A stretch of DNA of 64,000 nucleotides, from NCBI RefSeq assembly GCF_041146395.1, contig NC_090989.1, positions 46,278,501 to 46,342,500 on the forward strand. Reading direction: 5' to 3'. The notes under the pieces were generated by a model. It saw only the letters and a program-made list of their open reading frames with translations. It did not search any database and was not told the DNA's origin. The DNA comes from Eulemur rufifrons. Its lineage: Eukaryota > Chordata > Mammalia > Primates > Lemuridae. Below are positions 47,117-59,106 of this stretch, in pieces. The position numbers and the translations under genes were made by a program. Position 1 is the stretch's first letter. Every line of letters starts with the position of its first letter.

Positions 47117-47573
47117 TTATCTTAGTCCATTTTGTGTTGCTATGACAGAATACCTGAGGCTGGGTAATTTATAAAGAAAAGAGGTTTATTTAGCTTATGA
47201 TTCTGTAGGCTGAGAATTATGAGAAACATGGTACCAGCATCTGCTTGGTTTCTGGTGGGGGCCATGTGCTACATCAAAACATAGCAGAGAAGGTCAAAGG
47301 GGAAGTAGATATGTACAAAGAGGGACCAAACAGGAGAAACCTCACTTTTAACAACCCACTGTCTAAGGAACTAACACATTTCTGGAGAACTTACCCAGTT
47401 TTTAGAGAGAGAGAACTCAACTACCACAAGAACAGTCACTCGAGCCATTCATGAGAAATCCACTCCCATGGCCCAAACAACTCCCCCTGGGCCTTGCCTC
47501 TCAACGCTGCCACGTTGGGGATCAAATTTCAACTTGAGTTTTGGTGGGGACGAACAAACCATGTGCAAACAAT
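47117..47573 (-). mobile_element. MST-like MaLR LTR, antisense
   Basis: 'TTAGTCCATTTTGTGTTGCT', 'TAATTTATAAAGAAAAGAGG', 'GTACCAGCATCTGCTTGG', 'CCATTCATGAGAAATCCAC', ending near 'AACCATGTGCAAACAATAG'. This is the known reverse order of an MST LTR. Confidence 0.8.
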
Positions 47574-47689
47574 AGTATATATGGAATAGGCATAATTTTT
47601 ATTTACTTAAAAAATGTTTACTGAGTGTCTACTTCAATATGCTTCCTCTAAACTCCCAAAATACTTTTTTCTGGGACTTTCTTAAAACA

Positions 47690-48120
47690 TATCACTTTCC
47701 TACCTTGTTTTGTAGAATTACACTTGTCGTAACTCATCTGCTGAATTATAACCATCTCAAGATCAGAAGCTATATCTGATTTATCCTGTATCTCATACAG
47801 TGTCTATAATGCCTTCTTTAATTATATATGTCAGAGCAAAGTGATATGTTTTCTCTTTTAGCATGGAACTATATATCAGTTTATATTTCTTCCCCACAAT
47901 TACCACATTGCCATAATTATTTGTTCTCACGTCTGCTACCTATGCTCAATTCTGAGTCCCTGAAGGGTGGGGACCATGTTCTAGTCATCTTTGTACTCCT
48001 GCATCTATTACAAGGTTGGGCATATGATGGGTGATTGTCACCTTATTTATCTATCCGACACAATACCTGAAACACGGTCAGTGCCAAATAAGGTGTTGAT
48101 AAAGTATTTGTTGAACAAGT
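47690..48120 (+). repeat. L2-like tail fragments
   Basis: 'TCCCTGAAGGGTGGGGACC', 'GGTCAGTGCCAAATAAGG', 'AAGTATTTGTTGAACAAG' resemble the 3' tail of L2. Weak. Confidence 0.4.
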
Positions 48121-48999
48121 TTCTGACTTCTGCTTCATCCCCATTACTGTTGACAATATTAACAATCTGGTGCCACCACTGCTGTCTAACACCACTGATA
48201 TCAGCTTGGAAACCAACTCAATTACTGCTGATGCTGCAGCTGCCACCACCAGACATGGTCTACTTCCATCACAACCACTGCTTAGTTCCCAGTCCCTATC
48301 ATGCCGTGAGAACTGCTACCACCTCTACCACTGCAGCTGCTTCCAGGGGGACATGAGTGGTTTGTGCATTATATTCCACTTATGCTATATAGAAGCCCCT
48401 ATTTCATTTGAGCCCTCGTGTGGTTATTTTTTCCCAATCCTGATGGTTTCTGCATTATTCAACTTCCATCAAAGCATCAGCTGAGTGGGTGGTACTTCTT
48501 AGCTTTTCATGGGAAATGTCACCTTATGATTCAATCAAGTGGTTGCTCTTTTTGCTGTCAGGAGGAACCACTGCATTTATCTTCAGGGAACAATCTATAG
48601 TAACATGTTTCCTCTCCTTAGCTGTGACTGATAGCTCATATGAATACTTCATGTACTCATTTGCCACCTTTCTACCCACTCACACAGATTTATAAGATCT
48701 TTCCATCCTCATCAACTTAGTTCATTGCCACCCACAAGAATTTGTGTCATTTGCAAATGCAGAATTGTTGCCCTGCACTTTAACTTATGAAGATATTACG
48801 TACAGATTATGTAATACTGTGTCCTGCACACGGATGCTGGGGAAGTGGGGGCTGAGGTCCAGCAAGCACTTTGCTCCTCTCAGCCTGGTGTCAGGCTGGG
48901 TCTGCCTGGAGAAAGGTGCTTCTTTTTATTATGTGCATGAAAATGCTGGTCTATCACTAAATGATGGGCCTACAGTGGAGCATACACCAATAAAGGACA

Positions 49000-50538
49000 C
49001 CACTTTCTAATTTACTCATATTAGACTAATATCCTTGGTTATTCAGTGCTGATCTTAGCATTGATCTAGTGCCAAACCTAAGAACTCTTTGCTTAGTTCT
49101 TGATCTCAAAGATTTTGTCCTATGCTTTCTTTCCCCTAAGCGTTTTATAGTTTTACAATTATATTAAGTCTTTGATTCATTTTGAGTTAATTTTGGGGTA
49201 AGGTGTGAGACTTAGGTCAAGGTTCATTTTTTAAACTGTGGATGTCCAATTGCTCCAGTACCATTTGTTGAAAAACCTCTGTTCCTCCATTGAATTGCTT
49301 TTGCACCCTTTTCAAAATTCATCTGGGCACATATATGTAGCTCTATTTCAGGATTCTCCATTCTGTTCCATTGATTTATGTGTCTATCTCTCTACCAGCA
49401 GCACTGCACTGTCTTCTTGATTATTTTAGCTACATAATAAGCTTTAACATTGTGTAGCATGATTCTCCCCATTTATTATTCTTTTCTTCAGGATTGTTTT
49501 TAGCTATTTTGGGTCCTTTCCATTTTCAAATAAATGTTTGAATAAGTTTGTGTTTACAAAACACCTTTGTGAGAACTATATTAAACCTACAGATCAATAT
49601 GGGGAGAACTGACATCTTTACTCTCTTGGCTGTTCTAATCCATGAATACAAAAGCTTTCCAATTATTTAGCTTTCTTTTTTAAAAACAGCTGTATTGAGA
49701 TATAATTCACATATCATACAATGCAGTCATTTAAAGTGTGCAATCCAACAGTTTTTAGTAGGTTCACAGAGTTGTGCAACCATCACCATAATCAATTAGA
49801 GCATTTTCATCACCCAAGAAACTCTGTAAACATTACCGGTCTTTCTTAATTTCACTTTCCACCTCACCTACTCTCCCCAACAACTCCCTAACATCAGGCA
49901 AGCACTCATCTACTTTCTGTCTCTGTATATTTGCCTATGCTGGAATTTCCACCTTCTTCCTATCTAATTATAACTATGTATCCTTTGACCTACATCTCTC
50001 CATCTCCCCCTTCCCTAACCACCCAAGCCATCATTCTACTCTGTCCTTCTAGAGATCAGCTTTTTTAGATTTCACATATGAGTGAGATCATGCAGTATTT
50101 GTGTTTCTGTGCCTGGCTTGTTTCACTTAACATAATGCTCTCCAGGCTCGTCCATGTTGTTAAAAACGATATAATTTTGTTCTTTTTTATGGCTGAATAG
50201 TATTCCATTGTGTAAGTGTACCATATTTTCTTTATTCATCTGTTGCTAGACACTTAGGTTAATTTTATGTCTTAGCTACTGTGAATAATGCCGCAATGAA
50301 CGTGGGAGTGCTGGTATCTCTTCAACATACTGATTTCATTTCCTTTGGATATACACCCAGTATTGGGATTGCTGGATCTTTGATTTCTTTCATCAGCATT
50401 GTCACTTTCAGCATACAGATCTTATACATGTTTTGTAAGATTCATATCTAAATGTTTTACTTCTTTGGAGAAATTATAAATGGTATTGTGTTTTAAGTAT
50501 TGGTTTCCAAATGTTCATTGTTGGTATATGTGTGTTGA

Positions 50539-50571
<33 letters not shown>

Positions 50572-51320
50572 TTATTTTTTTTTTTTTATTTTACAGAATC
50601 AAAGAGTCTAACAGTATATCTTGTTAGATACAGTATGTCCTCATAATGTATACATTATTTCTTGTACAATGATATGAAATAATATGGGAAATATTCATGA
50701 TAAATTATTAAGTGAACAGTGCAAGTTAAAAACAATAGTTTCATATTTTTTTCCCCACCCCCCCTTTCCCGAGTCAGCACCTTCAAATGTTACCACTCCC
50801 CAAACGGTGCGCAATGCACTCATTGTGTAGGCATACCCCCATCCCCTCCCCCACCCCCCACCTCAGTCTAATGTCCAATTGGTGTCGTTTCCAGATTTGT
50901 ATTTAGGTGATGATCAAGGAAACCAATTTTCTGGTGAGTACATGTGATGCTTGTTTTTCCATTCTTGGGATACTTCACTTAATATAATGGGTTCCAACTC
51001 TCTCCAGGAGAAGTGTGTTGATCTTGTATCTTCTTGTGATCTTGCTGAAGTCACTTATAGGTTCTAGGAGTATTTTTGTAGATTCCTTGGGGATTTATAC
51101 ATAGACAATCATTATCTGCAAATAGAGACAGTTTTATTTCTCTCTTTACAATCTTTATGTGTTCTCCCCTCTCCCTCCAGCTTTTCCACCTTATTGCACT
51201 GGCTAGAACTTATGGTACTATGTTGAATGGGATTGGTGAGAGTGGACATTCTTGCCTTAGTTGCTGTTCTGAAGGGGAAAGCTTTCAGTCTTTCACCATT
51301 AAGTATGACATACACTGGTT
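49000..51320 (-). mobile_element. Old L1 fragments (ORF2/3' region), antisense
   Basis: 'TTCATTTTGAGTTAATTTTG', 'GTACCATTTGTTGAAAAACC', 'CATTGATTTATGTGTCTATC', then 'ATGGCTGAATAGTATTCCAT' and 'GTTGAATGGGATTGGTGAG' are L1 antisense phrases. Probably more than one fragment: the 49690-50385 part resembles 3' UTR/ORF2 tail and the rest ORF2. It is broken by the younger L1 at 50543-51012. Confidence 0.7.
50543..51012 (-). mobile_element. 5'-truncated L1, young-looking, with 13-bp target-site duplication
   Basis: Poly-T (about 30, plus an interrupted second block), then about 430 bp of unique 3' sequence. The direct repeat GTGTGTTGATCTT at 50530-50542 and 51013-51025 is perfect over 13 bp. On the minus strand a G-rich stretch (reverse of about 50752-50768 and 50836-50860) resembles the G-rich tract of L1 3' UTRs. 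It was inserted into older antisense L1. Confidence 0.85.
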
Positions 51321-51471
51321 ATTTTAAAATGATATACTTTCATGATTATGAAGGCCATATAGGATAATTTATGAATTTAGAAAATAGAAAACGTATAAAG
51401 AAGAAAATAAAATTGTCTGAAATTCCATGATTCATAGTTGACATCTGGGATCATACCAATAAACTATACAT

Positions 51472-51881
51472 CCTAGGGTTCTCCAAAGTAACAGAACCAA
51501 TAGAATATGTACATATGTATATAAAAAGATTTATTTTAAGGAATTGGCTCACATAATTATGGAGGCTGGCAAGTCTAAAATCTACATGGTGGGCCAGCAG
51601 GCTGGAGACTCAGGAAGAGCTGATGTTGCAGGTGAAGTTTGAAGGCCATCTGCTGGCAGACTTCCCTCTTGCTGGGGGAGGTCAATCTTTATTCTATTCA
51701 GGCCTTCAATGGATTGGATGAGGCCCACACACATTATGGAGGGCAATCTGCTTTACTCAAAGTCCACCAATTTAAATGCAAACATCATCAAAAACACCTT
51801 CATAGAGACATCCAGAATAATGTTTGACCAAATATATGGGCACCACGGTTCAGCCAAGTTGACACATAAAATTAACCATCA
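51472..51881 (-). mobile_element. MLT2-like class III LTR, antisense
   Basis: It begins 'CCTAGGGTTCTCCAAAGTAA' and ends 'GACACATAAAATTAACCATCA', the reverse of the start seen at 41671 and 58415. Solo LTR. Confidence 0.75.
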
Positions 51882-53689
51882 CCCTGCGTGTTTTATTTTT
51901 TGCCACTTAATATTTTATTTTGAGAAGTTCTGTGTTATTAAATCCTACGATTTTTGATGATTGCTGAGAATTCTATTTTATGAATATCATAATTTATTAA
52001 CCTGATCTTTAATTGTACTTTTAAGATGTTTTCACACTTTTGCTATTTTTAAATAATGTTATGATGAAAAAACATCCTTTGTATGAACAAACATCCTTTA
52101 TATGTACCTGTATGTAGTATTTTTCTACTTATGAAAAATACTTAGAAAAGAAATTTCTGGGTCAAAGGGTGTGAATATGTTTTAAAACTTTTAAATACAT
52201 TTCACCATATTTCTTTCCAGAAAGACTTTATTCATACTAATAGTATATGGTATTTGATCCTCAGAAAAGATTTTTCTGGAGCTTCATTAATGTTTTCTTG
52301 TTTTAACATTGTTTATTAAACTTTAATCTGCAATTTCTTTTTCTAAATGTCAACTATTTTGTGGCATTTGATAATCCACTCCTTTATTATAAATTGCAAC
52401 ATTTTGTCCCTCTCAGATATGAGACACATGGGACTTAATTCTCCCGGTTCTTCTCTGAAGCACTTCTTATGGAGAGGCTTGTTAGACTCAAAAGAAAGTG
52501 CCGAGACTTTACCTTTCTGTTCTGTCACTTTGCAGTAAATAACTGTAGGAAGACGTTTCTGAAGCATAACACACTGATGGGCTGGTCTGATAAAGTTTTT
52601 ACGTAGTGGTAAATTTTAGCAGTAGTAGTCCAATCTGTTTTAGAGTAATAGGTGCCCAGAGACTGAAGAGATCTTGAGAGGTCAACCAATTAATAACACT
52701 TCTGGAGACAAAGCCGCACAGATGGCATCTTTGGCAGATGAGAATCAGTGCTGTATTGGAAGGTCTCCTGTGGAAGAGATAATATGTTAGCTCTTCAAAA
52801 CCTGTTCTAACATCTAACAACTCTAACTATTATGAAGCGCATCATTAGCCAAAATCCTGCAGAATTTAATGATGCTTAATGTCCAGGTAATGGATATTTA
52901 TATAACCAATATTTTTTAGATAAATCTCTGAAAACATATCTTTCTTTCCCTCATCTTTTTTACACCAACAGTGATATATTTTAAAAATAGTTTTCATAAT
53001 AAGTTTCATAGCTTTTTAGAATAAAAAATAATAGTGATGAACACTCAGGGACGTGCTTTAGGACACTTAGTTAACCAACAAGCAATCTGTGTCTTTCATG
53101 ACCACCTCAGAAGGGTGGCAAACTTCACAGCGTAACTTGAAAACATACATGGAAGTGGGTGATTATGACACATTGTCTACCAGAGAGCATTCTGACAAGC
53201 AGGTCATTAAATAGAACATCACACACAGTTTCAAATATACAAGCACTGCTTTCTGGCAAGTAAAAACTGTCCAAAAACCATTGATTATTTTATTTTATTT
53301 ATTTATTCCCATTATCAGTAATGCGACATGGATGTATTTTGACTGTTAAAAACTGTAGCAGCTTAGTTCTTCTGGATGTAGCATTTCTCTCCCGATATGA
53401 CCGATACAGTCAAGCTTGAAAGCAGTATGAGGAATGATTCTTCCCCTTAACTGTTAAGAAAATAAGATGGAATAAAGAAACAAAGTACTACAACAACAGG
53501 GGCCATGATGCTAAGAGAATGAACTAGATAAACGGAAAATCTTCTTTCCATCATTGCATAGTTTCCTGAAGCCATGAATGTGGAAGGGGCCACTGAAAAG
53601 CCACTTCATTTTCACGCAGCCCACGGATCATTTTCACTGATTACTGGGGCACCCATGATGTCTGGCTGCTTTATGAGAGCACATGCACT

Positions 53690-54230
53690 ACAAGCTTCTA
53701 TCCTCTAAGAGGAAGTCTTCCTTTTACATTAAGCGTGATAAGAAAACACACTCAAACTCTGGAAAACTGCAGCTATCTCAGCCTCTTGACAGCTTTTGGG
53801 TATATGCTGTGGGCTTGACAAAGCAGAGCCTTTGTGCAGGGTCAAAAGGCCAGCTCCCTTTGATCCGGTGCCCCTGGCAGCATGTCCTCAGGGTAGAAGT
53901 CCGGCCCGGCTGGGGAAGGCAGGTGGCTGGGCTCCAAGAGTGGGGCGGGGCCTTGTCTTGGGCCAGGCCAGGAGAGCAGTTCTTCAGGTGCTGAGACTGG
54001 ATACTTGCTTCAGCTGCTCTTTGGCTGCCCCTGGTTTGTTACAAGAATCTTTGCCCAGGCAGAGCAGGGAGCCATCTTTTCTTCATATTTTTAAAGAAAC
54101 GGGCTTAACTAGGAAACAAAAGGGAGTTGGAAGTTTACTTTTCTGTAACGTAGACCAAATCCTTTTTCTTTCTGGGGTAAATTTATATCTTGTTGCTTTG
54201 GGAGAATTTTGGTCCAAGATTTGAAGAGTT
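53690..54230. other. Locally GC-rich unique sequence, nothing assigned
   Basis: About 53860-53990 is clearly richer in G and C than its surroundings ('AGTGGGGCGGGGCCTTGTC' contains a GC box). Long open frames on the plus strand are seen but have no family match. It could be a regulatory segment or alternative LNP1 exon; neither is shown. Confidence 0.3.
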
Positions 54231-54235
54231 CCCTT

Positions 54236-54840
54236 TCCTTCCTGTATTGGGGTTCCCTAAGACCACCCCTAGGTTTAGTGATTGGCTAAAAGCACTCACA
54301 GGGCTCAGCATAGAGTTGTACTCATGGCTAAGATTTATTACAGTGAAAGGATACAGAGCAAAACCGGCAAAGAGAAAAGGTGCGTAGGCAAGTCTAGAGG
54401 GAAACTGACTCTAGTTTCCAAGAGTCCTTTCCCACTGAAGTCACACAGGGCATGCTAGTTCCTCCAGAATGAGTTGTGACAATACGCACAAAACAGTGTT
54501 TATGAGGAAGGCCCAATAAAGACTCAGTACTCAAGGTTTTTATTGGGAGCTGTTTAGGTAGGCACACTCTGGCTAACATGTGCTAAAATTCTGAACTCAC
54601 AGAAAAAAATCAGTTGTTCGGTATAAACTACATTGATTGTACAAACAGTTTAGGCCACTCTTATAATTTAGAGAAAGTTTTATATTATTGCAGAAACTGT
54701 TCACCAGCTGAGTTCCCAGATGCCCACCAAAGCCAGCTTATAAGCGGGACTTTCGTAGGACAAGCAGTTTCAGGCCTGCTATATTAATCCTTTTTGCAGT
54801 CTGTCCTCTTGGCTGAAGCATTTTATAACAAAATATCGGT
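54236..54840 (-). mobile_element. LTR-like repeat, copy A (possible 3' LTR of an old provirus)
   Basis: It shares 'AAGATTTATTACA.TGAAAGGATA', 'AGGTTTTTATTGGGAGCTG' and 'GTTTTATATTATTGCAGAAAC' with copy B at 57965-59440 in the same order and orientation. Identity by eye is roughly 70-75% over the best part. The family name is not certain; the orientation is inferred from the reversed order of promoter-like TTTTTATTG. Confidence 0.55.
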
Positions 54841-56629
54841 AGGGCCCTTTGCTGCAGGGTGTAGCCAACCTGCAGTATTGACTTTATTTAAAATCCTGGG
54901 TTTCTGGGATTTAGCCAATTAAAACAAATCCCATTAACTCCACAGGTTAATCTTAGGAAGCCAGGTGGCTTTCTCCTTAAGTGTTTGTGTTAACCATTTT
55001 TTAACCTAGCCTAAGGCATCAACTGAAGCACAGCACAACTCTGGCTGGCAAGTGAAAGCCGACCTGCATGCCTTGCAGGGCTCAGGCAGTCCATGACAGT
55101 CGAGGTACACACACAAGTCCTACCCAGAGAGTACCCTTAGAAACAAAGAGCTTGCAATTGTTAAGTCACCCCAATGAGGACATACAGTAGGCGGGTAATA
55201 CAGGTTAATAGAGCTCCCAGTGTGGCTTCCCACTGTGGGGCCTCCTGCCCTCGAGTTCCCTCTCCAGTCCAAATAATTCAGTGGAGCCCTAGTTTTAGAA
55301 GGACTGCCCAAAGGTAGTCAGTTTCCATCAGTTTTGCTTGCCTGTGACATCAGTTCATTTGCCTCATGGGTGTGGACAACATCACGAGTGTGGAGGTGTT
55401 CTTGGAACGTGTAGGAGCTGGGCCACCCCCTCCTCATAGTCAGGGCTGTCAGACGTGATCATAGGCTCAGCAGTGAGTTTGAATTCAAGACCTCACAGCA
55501 TCTTGGAAAGGCAACATTAGTGTTCAGGAGCAGTTCTGAAAAGCAGATCATTAATGCCCTCTCTCCCCTCGTCTCCCCAGATGCTGTGTTTTTGTTTTTT
55601 TCTCTGTTATTACAAAATCAGTGTGACTCATTCAGAAATCATAACTTTACATTTTTCCCCAGTCATTTTTTTATTCTCATCTAGATCTTTTATCAGGAAG
55701 GATTGTGTGCTAGAGGGACTAAAGAATTTACATAGAAAATAATTTTTTATGTAACTTGACTAGAAAAAAAACACATTATGTTCAGAAATTGGTTAGGACA
55801 AAATCCTGAATTTTCAAAAATTTTCAGAATGTGTTTACATAATCCCCATTCTTTTTGTCCTGATCATTTATTCAGAAAACATCCTAGAAAAGTTCAATCT
55901 CTGTTTGGAGAGAGCTGCATTTAGTAATCAAACTACCTAACTAAGGAGAGAGGTGAGCAAAGCAGAGTCAGACTATCAGTCCATCATTGCAAATTTCACA
56001 TAATCTGGCAAATCGAACACAAGTTAACAGCAGTGAGACATCCCTGAGAAGGGGCCAAGAGTCCTGCCTGTCAGGAGTGGATGTGGACAGTTAGGTTTCC
56101 AGTGATCAATCATTTCTGGTGCAACTGGTCCTAACAGCAGCTAGCATTAAAATGGTCCCATGCAAGTGACCCATGTCATTCAGCATCCATGATGTTTTTG
56201 TAGTTTATGGCCCCACAGAAGGATGTCATAAACTAAACTATATAGTCCCAGAGTGTGAATTCTGTTCATTGAGGCTACACCCACTTTTGGAGGTTGGAAC
56301 ATCCATCACAGATAGTATCAGGTTTTAGCTTAGCATCAGTTCCAGGCAGTTAGGATCCGTGAATTCAGGATTCCGAAAAATCTGTCAACTTTTCTTCTTT
56401 AGCAGCAGCAAAGCCAAGAGGCTGCAGGGCCAACAACTGTGTTCTAAGTCAAAGTGACAAGCGCAGCTTTTTAAAGACCTTTTTATATTGTCAGCTTTAG
56501 AGTCCAAATGGACCTACTCAAAAACATGCACATTAGGCTAGAAAATCATCATCCTCCAAGGGTCAGACATCTGATTTTATAAGAACTTATTAGCAAACTA
56601 AAAACTGCTTTTTATTTATTTTTATTTGC

Positions 56630-57000
56630 AAGTCATATTCTGATAAGGTTCTATTATTATATAAATAACTCAAAACTCAACCACAAAAAGATAAATAACC
56701 CAATTTAAAAATGGACAAAGGACCTGAATAGAAATTTCTCTAAAGAAAATATACAAATGACTATAAAGACATGAAAAGAAACTCAACATCATTAGTAATT
56801 AGGAAAATGCAAATCAAAACCACAATGAGATAACATTTTACAGCCATGAGCATGGCTATAAAAACAACAACAAAAATAGGAAGTAATATCGTACAACTAC
56901 TATGGAAAACAATTTGGTGGTTCCTCAAAAAGTTAAACATAGAATTATCATATGACCCACCAATTCTACTCCTAGGCATATACCCAAGAGAAAATTGCTC
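56630..57000 (+). mobile_element. L1 ORF2 3'-end fragment, sense
   Basis: 'GGACAAAGGACCTGAATAG', 'GAAAATGCAAATCAAAACC', 'TATGACCCACCAATTCTACT', 'CTAGGCATATACCCAAGAG' follow the end of L1 ORF2. No open frame. Confidence 0.8.
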
Positions 57001-57407
57001 TTTAAAGCTTAAAAAGTATAGTTTTTGGTGGAGATTCTCTCTCCTTCTATGTTATCTACCTTTTCCCATAGGCTCCAACAGGCAAAAAGCATAGCAAACA
57101 TCATGGGTTATGGAGATCTCAGTATTCAAATGCTCAATGAGTTTAAATTGTAACTCATCCACCAGCAGCAAAAAATGAGAAGGTTATGTTTTCTACTAAC
57201 ACCTTTTATTGGGCAGCTTTCCCTAATTAGGATGATCCCTCTAGCACTTATGAAATTATAAGCATATAATATTTTACATCAGTTTTTATCATATGTTCAG
57301 GTGCAATAGCACAAAATAAAAGCCATTAAAAAAAAAACACGTCCTTTTTTTTTCATTGTACGTTTACTCAAACCCCTAGTAGTAACTTCAGCATTTACAG
57401 GATTAAC

Positions 57408-57442
57408 ATTCCAGCTGCTGAGAGTTTCTCAGCAGCTGGAAT
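57408..57442. repeat. Perfect hairpin, 16-bp stem, 3-nt loop
   Basis: ATTCCAGCTGCTGAGA (57408-57423), GTT loop, TCTCAGCAGCTGGAAT (57427-57442). Every stem position pairs. Confidence 0.97.
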
Positions 57443-58275
57443 ATAAGGGGCTCCTGTGCCAGTGGATGGAGTGTTATTCCCCCCCTCCCCTTTCTTTCTG
57501 GTTTATCTAAAGCCTTGTTCCAGCCCTTGAAACTGACTTAATCTTTTTCCTTCCTACTTGGAGGAGAAAGCCATACAAACATTTAATTTTTGGCATGTCC
57601 AAAATGTGTTTTGGGAAGGTTTGGGCCCTTTCTTCTCTCACCTAGAGGAGAGAACAAAACCCAAAGGCATCATCCAGGCTGCACTTTTTAATCCCCTCAC
57701 CTTAGTTACCATGGCCAAAGGCAACCATAGAATCCAATGAATCCATTCTCCTGGCATTGGATTCTTCATTTTCAAATTTTATAGATAACTTTTACCTTTC
57801 ACAACAGACATCATCTTGCAGCTGATTCATACCATGGATGACTAAGTAGCCATTGGGCATTGAAGGTTCATCATCATGTTCCCTTCATCCTTCCTTTTCC
57901 CAAACACTACTGTAGCCATATTTTAGTAAGCTGGGATGGTTGTAACAACTCCCACTTCTGACACTGTTACTCCCAGTGTGGGGATTTGCTAGAACTCAGC
58001 ATATAGTTGTACGCATGGATAAGATTTATTACACTGAAAGGATATAAAGCAGAACTGGAAAAGGAAAATGGAAAAGGCATATGGGGTGAAGTCTGGAGGA
58101 AACTAGGCACAAGCTTCCAAAAGCCCTATTCCAGTAAAGTCCCACAGGATGTGCTTAACTCCTCCATTAATTACCCCATGTAACAACATGTGGAAAGTGT
58201 TGTCTACCTGGTTCATTAGAGACTTAGTGTCCAGAGTTTTTATTGAACGCTGGTCATGTAGCGTATGGGCTTGGG

Positions 58276-59106
58276 TGCTATGGACTGAATATTTGTGTCC
58301 CCCAAAATATATATATTTAAGCCTAATCCCCAATGTGTTGGTATTTAGAGGTGGAGTTTTGGTGAGATAAATAGGCCATGAGGGTGGAGTCCTCATGAAT
58401 GGGATTAGTGCCCATGATGGTTAATTTTTTGTGTCAATTTGAGTGGCCACAGGGTGCCCAGATTAAACATTGTCTCTGGATGTCTTTGTGTGGATATTTC
58501 TGGATGAGATTAGCATTTGAATCAGTGAACTCAGTAAAGTATAATAGATGGCTCTCCCCAGAGTGGGGGGCATCATTCAATCTGTTTGAGGTCCTGGATA
58601 GAACAGAAGGTGGAGGAAGGAGAAATTTGCTCCCTTTTCCCCTACCTCACTGCTTGATCTGGGACAACTCATCTCATCTTCTCTTGCCCTCAGACTGGGA
58701 TTTATACCACTGGATCCCTGGTTTTCATGCCTTCAGACTCAGACTGAATTATACCACTGGCTTTCCTGGTTCTCCAGCTTGCAGATGGCAGATTTTGGGA
58801 TTTCTCAACCTCCATAATTGCATGAGTCAATTCCTTATATATATCTGCTACATTGGAGAACCCTGACTAATATAGGGCCCTTATAGGAAGAGACATGAAA
58901 GAGATAATCTCTCTTGGCCATGCAAAGATACAGTGAGAAGGTGACTATCTATGGAGCCAGGAAACAGGTCCTCACCCATCACCGGTTCTGCCAGTGCCTT
59001 GATCTTGCACTTCCCAGCCTCCTGATCTGTGAGAAATGAATGTTTGTTATTTAAGCTACACAGTCTATAGTTTTTTTGTTTAGCAGCCTGAATTGACTAA
59101 GATACA
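58276..59106 (+). mobile_element. MaLR (MLT1-like) LTR inserted in copy B, itself interrupted
   Basis: It starts TGCTATGGACTGAATATTTG and ends 'AATTGACTAAGATACA'. The two halves (58276-58414 and 58875-59106) rejoin at 'GATTAGTGCCC/TTATAGGAAGAG', the standard MaLR sequence. Confidence 0.8.
58415..58874 (+). mobile_element. MLT2-like class III LTR nested in the MaLR LTR
   Basis: It starts TGATGGTTAATTTTTTGTG and ends 'GAGAACCCTGACTAATATA'. It is bounded by a GCCC repeat derived from the host site. The 155-codon plus frame across it (58399-58866) is fortuitous. Confidence 0.82.

Larger units (their letters stand above)
54841..57960 (-). other. Sequence between LTR-like copies A and B
   Basis: About 3.1 kb. 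It includes an L1 ORF2-end fragment at 56630-57000 and a perfect hairpin at 57408-57442. No retroviral reading frame of useful length is seen. If A and B are the LTRs of one provirus this is its decayed interior; otherwise it is unassigned intron. Confidence 0.35.

Noticed and set aside
48170..48484. Possible short exon with repeated CCACCACTGC-like triplets
   Set aside because: Low-complexity triplet content and overlapping frames on both strands. No splice-bounded conserved peptide is recognised.
52343..52567. A 74-codon minus-strand frame that looked protein-like
   Set aside because: No family recognised, no supporting splice sites, and overlapping frames exist on the other strand. It was left unannotated.
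58399..58866. A 155-codon plus-strand open frame
   Set aside because: It coincides with an MLT2-like LTR, which is noncoding; the frame is fortuitous.
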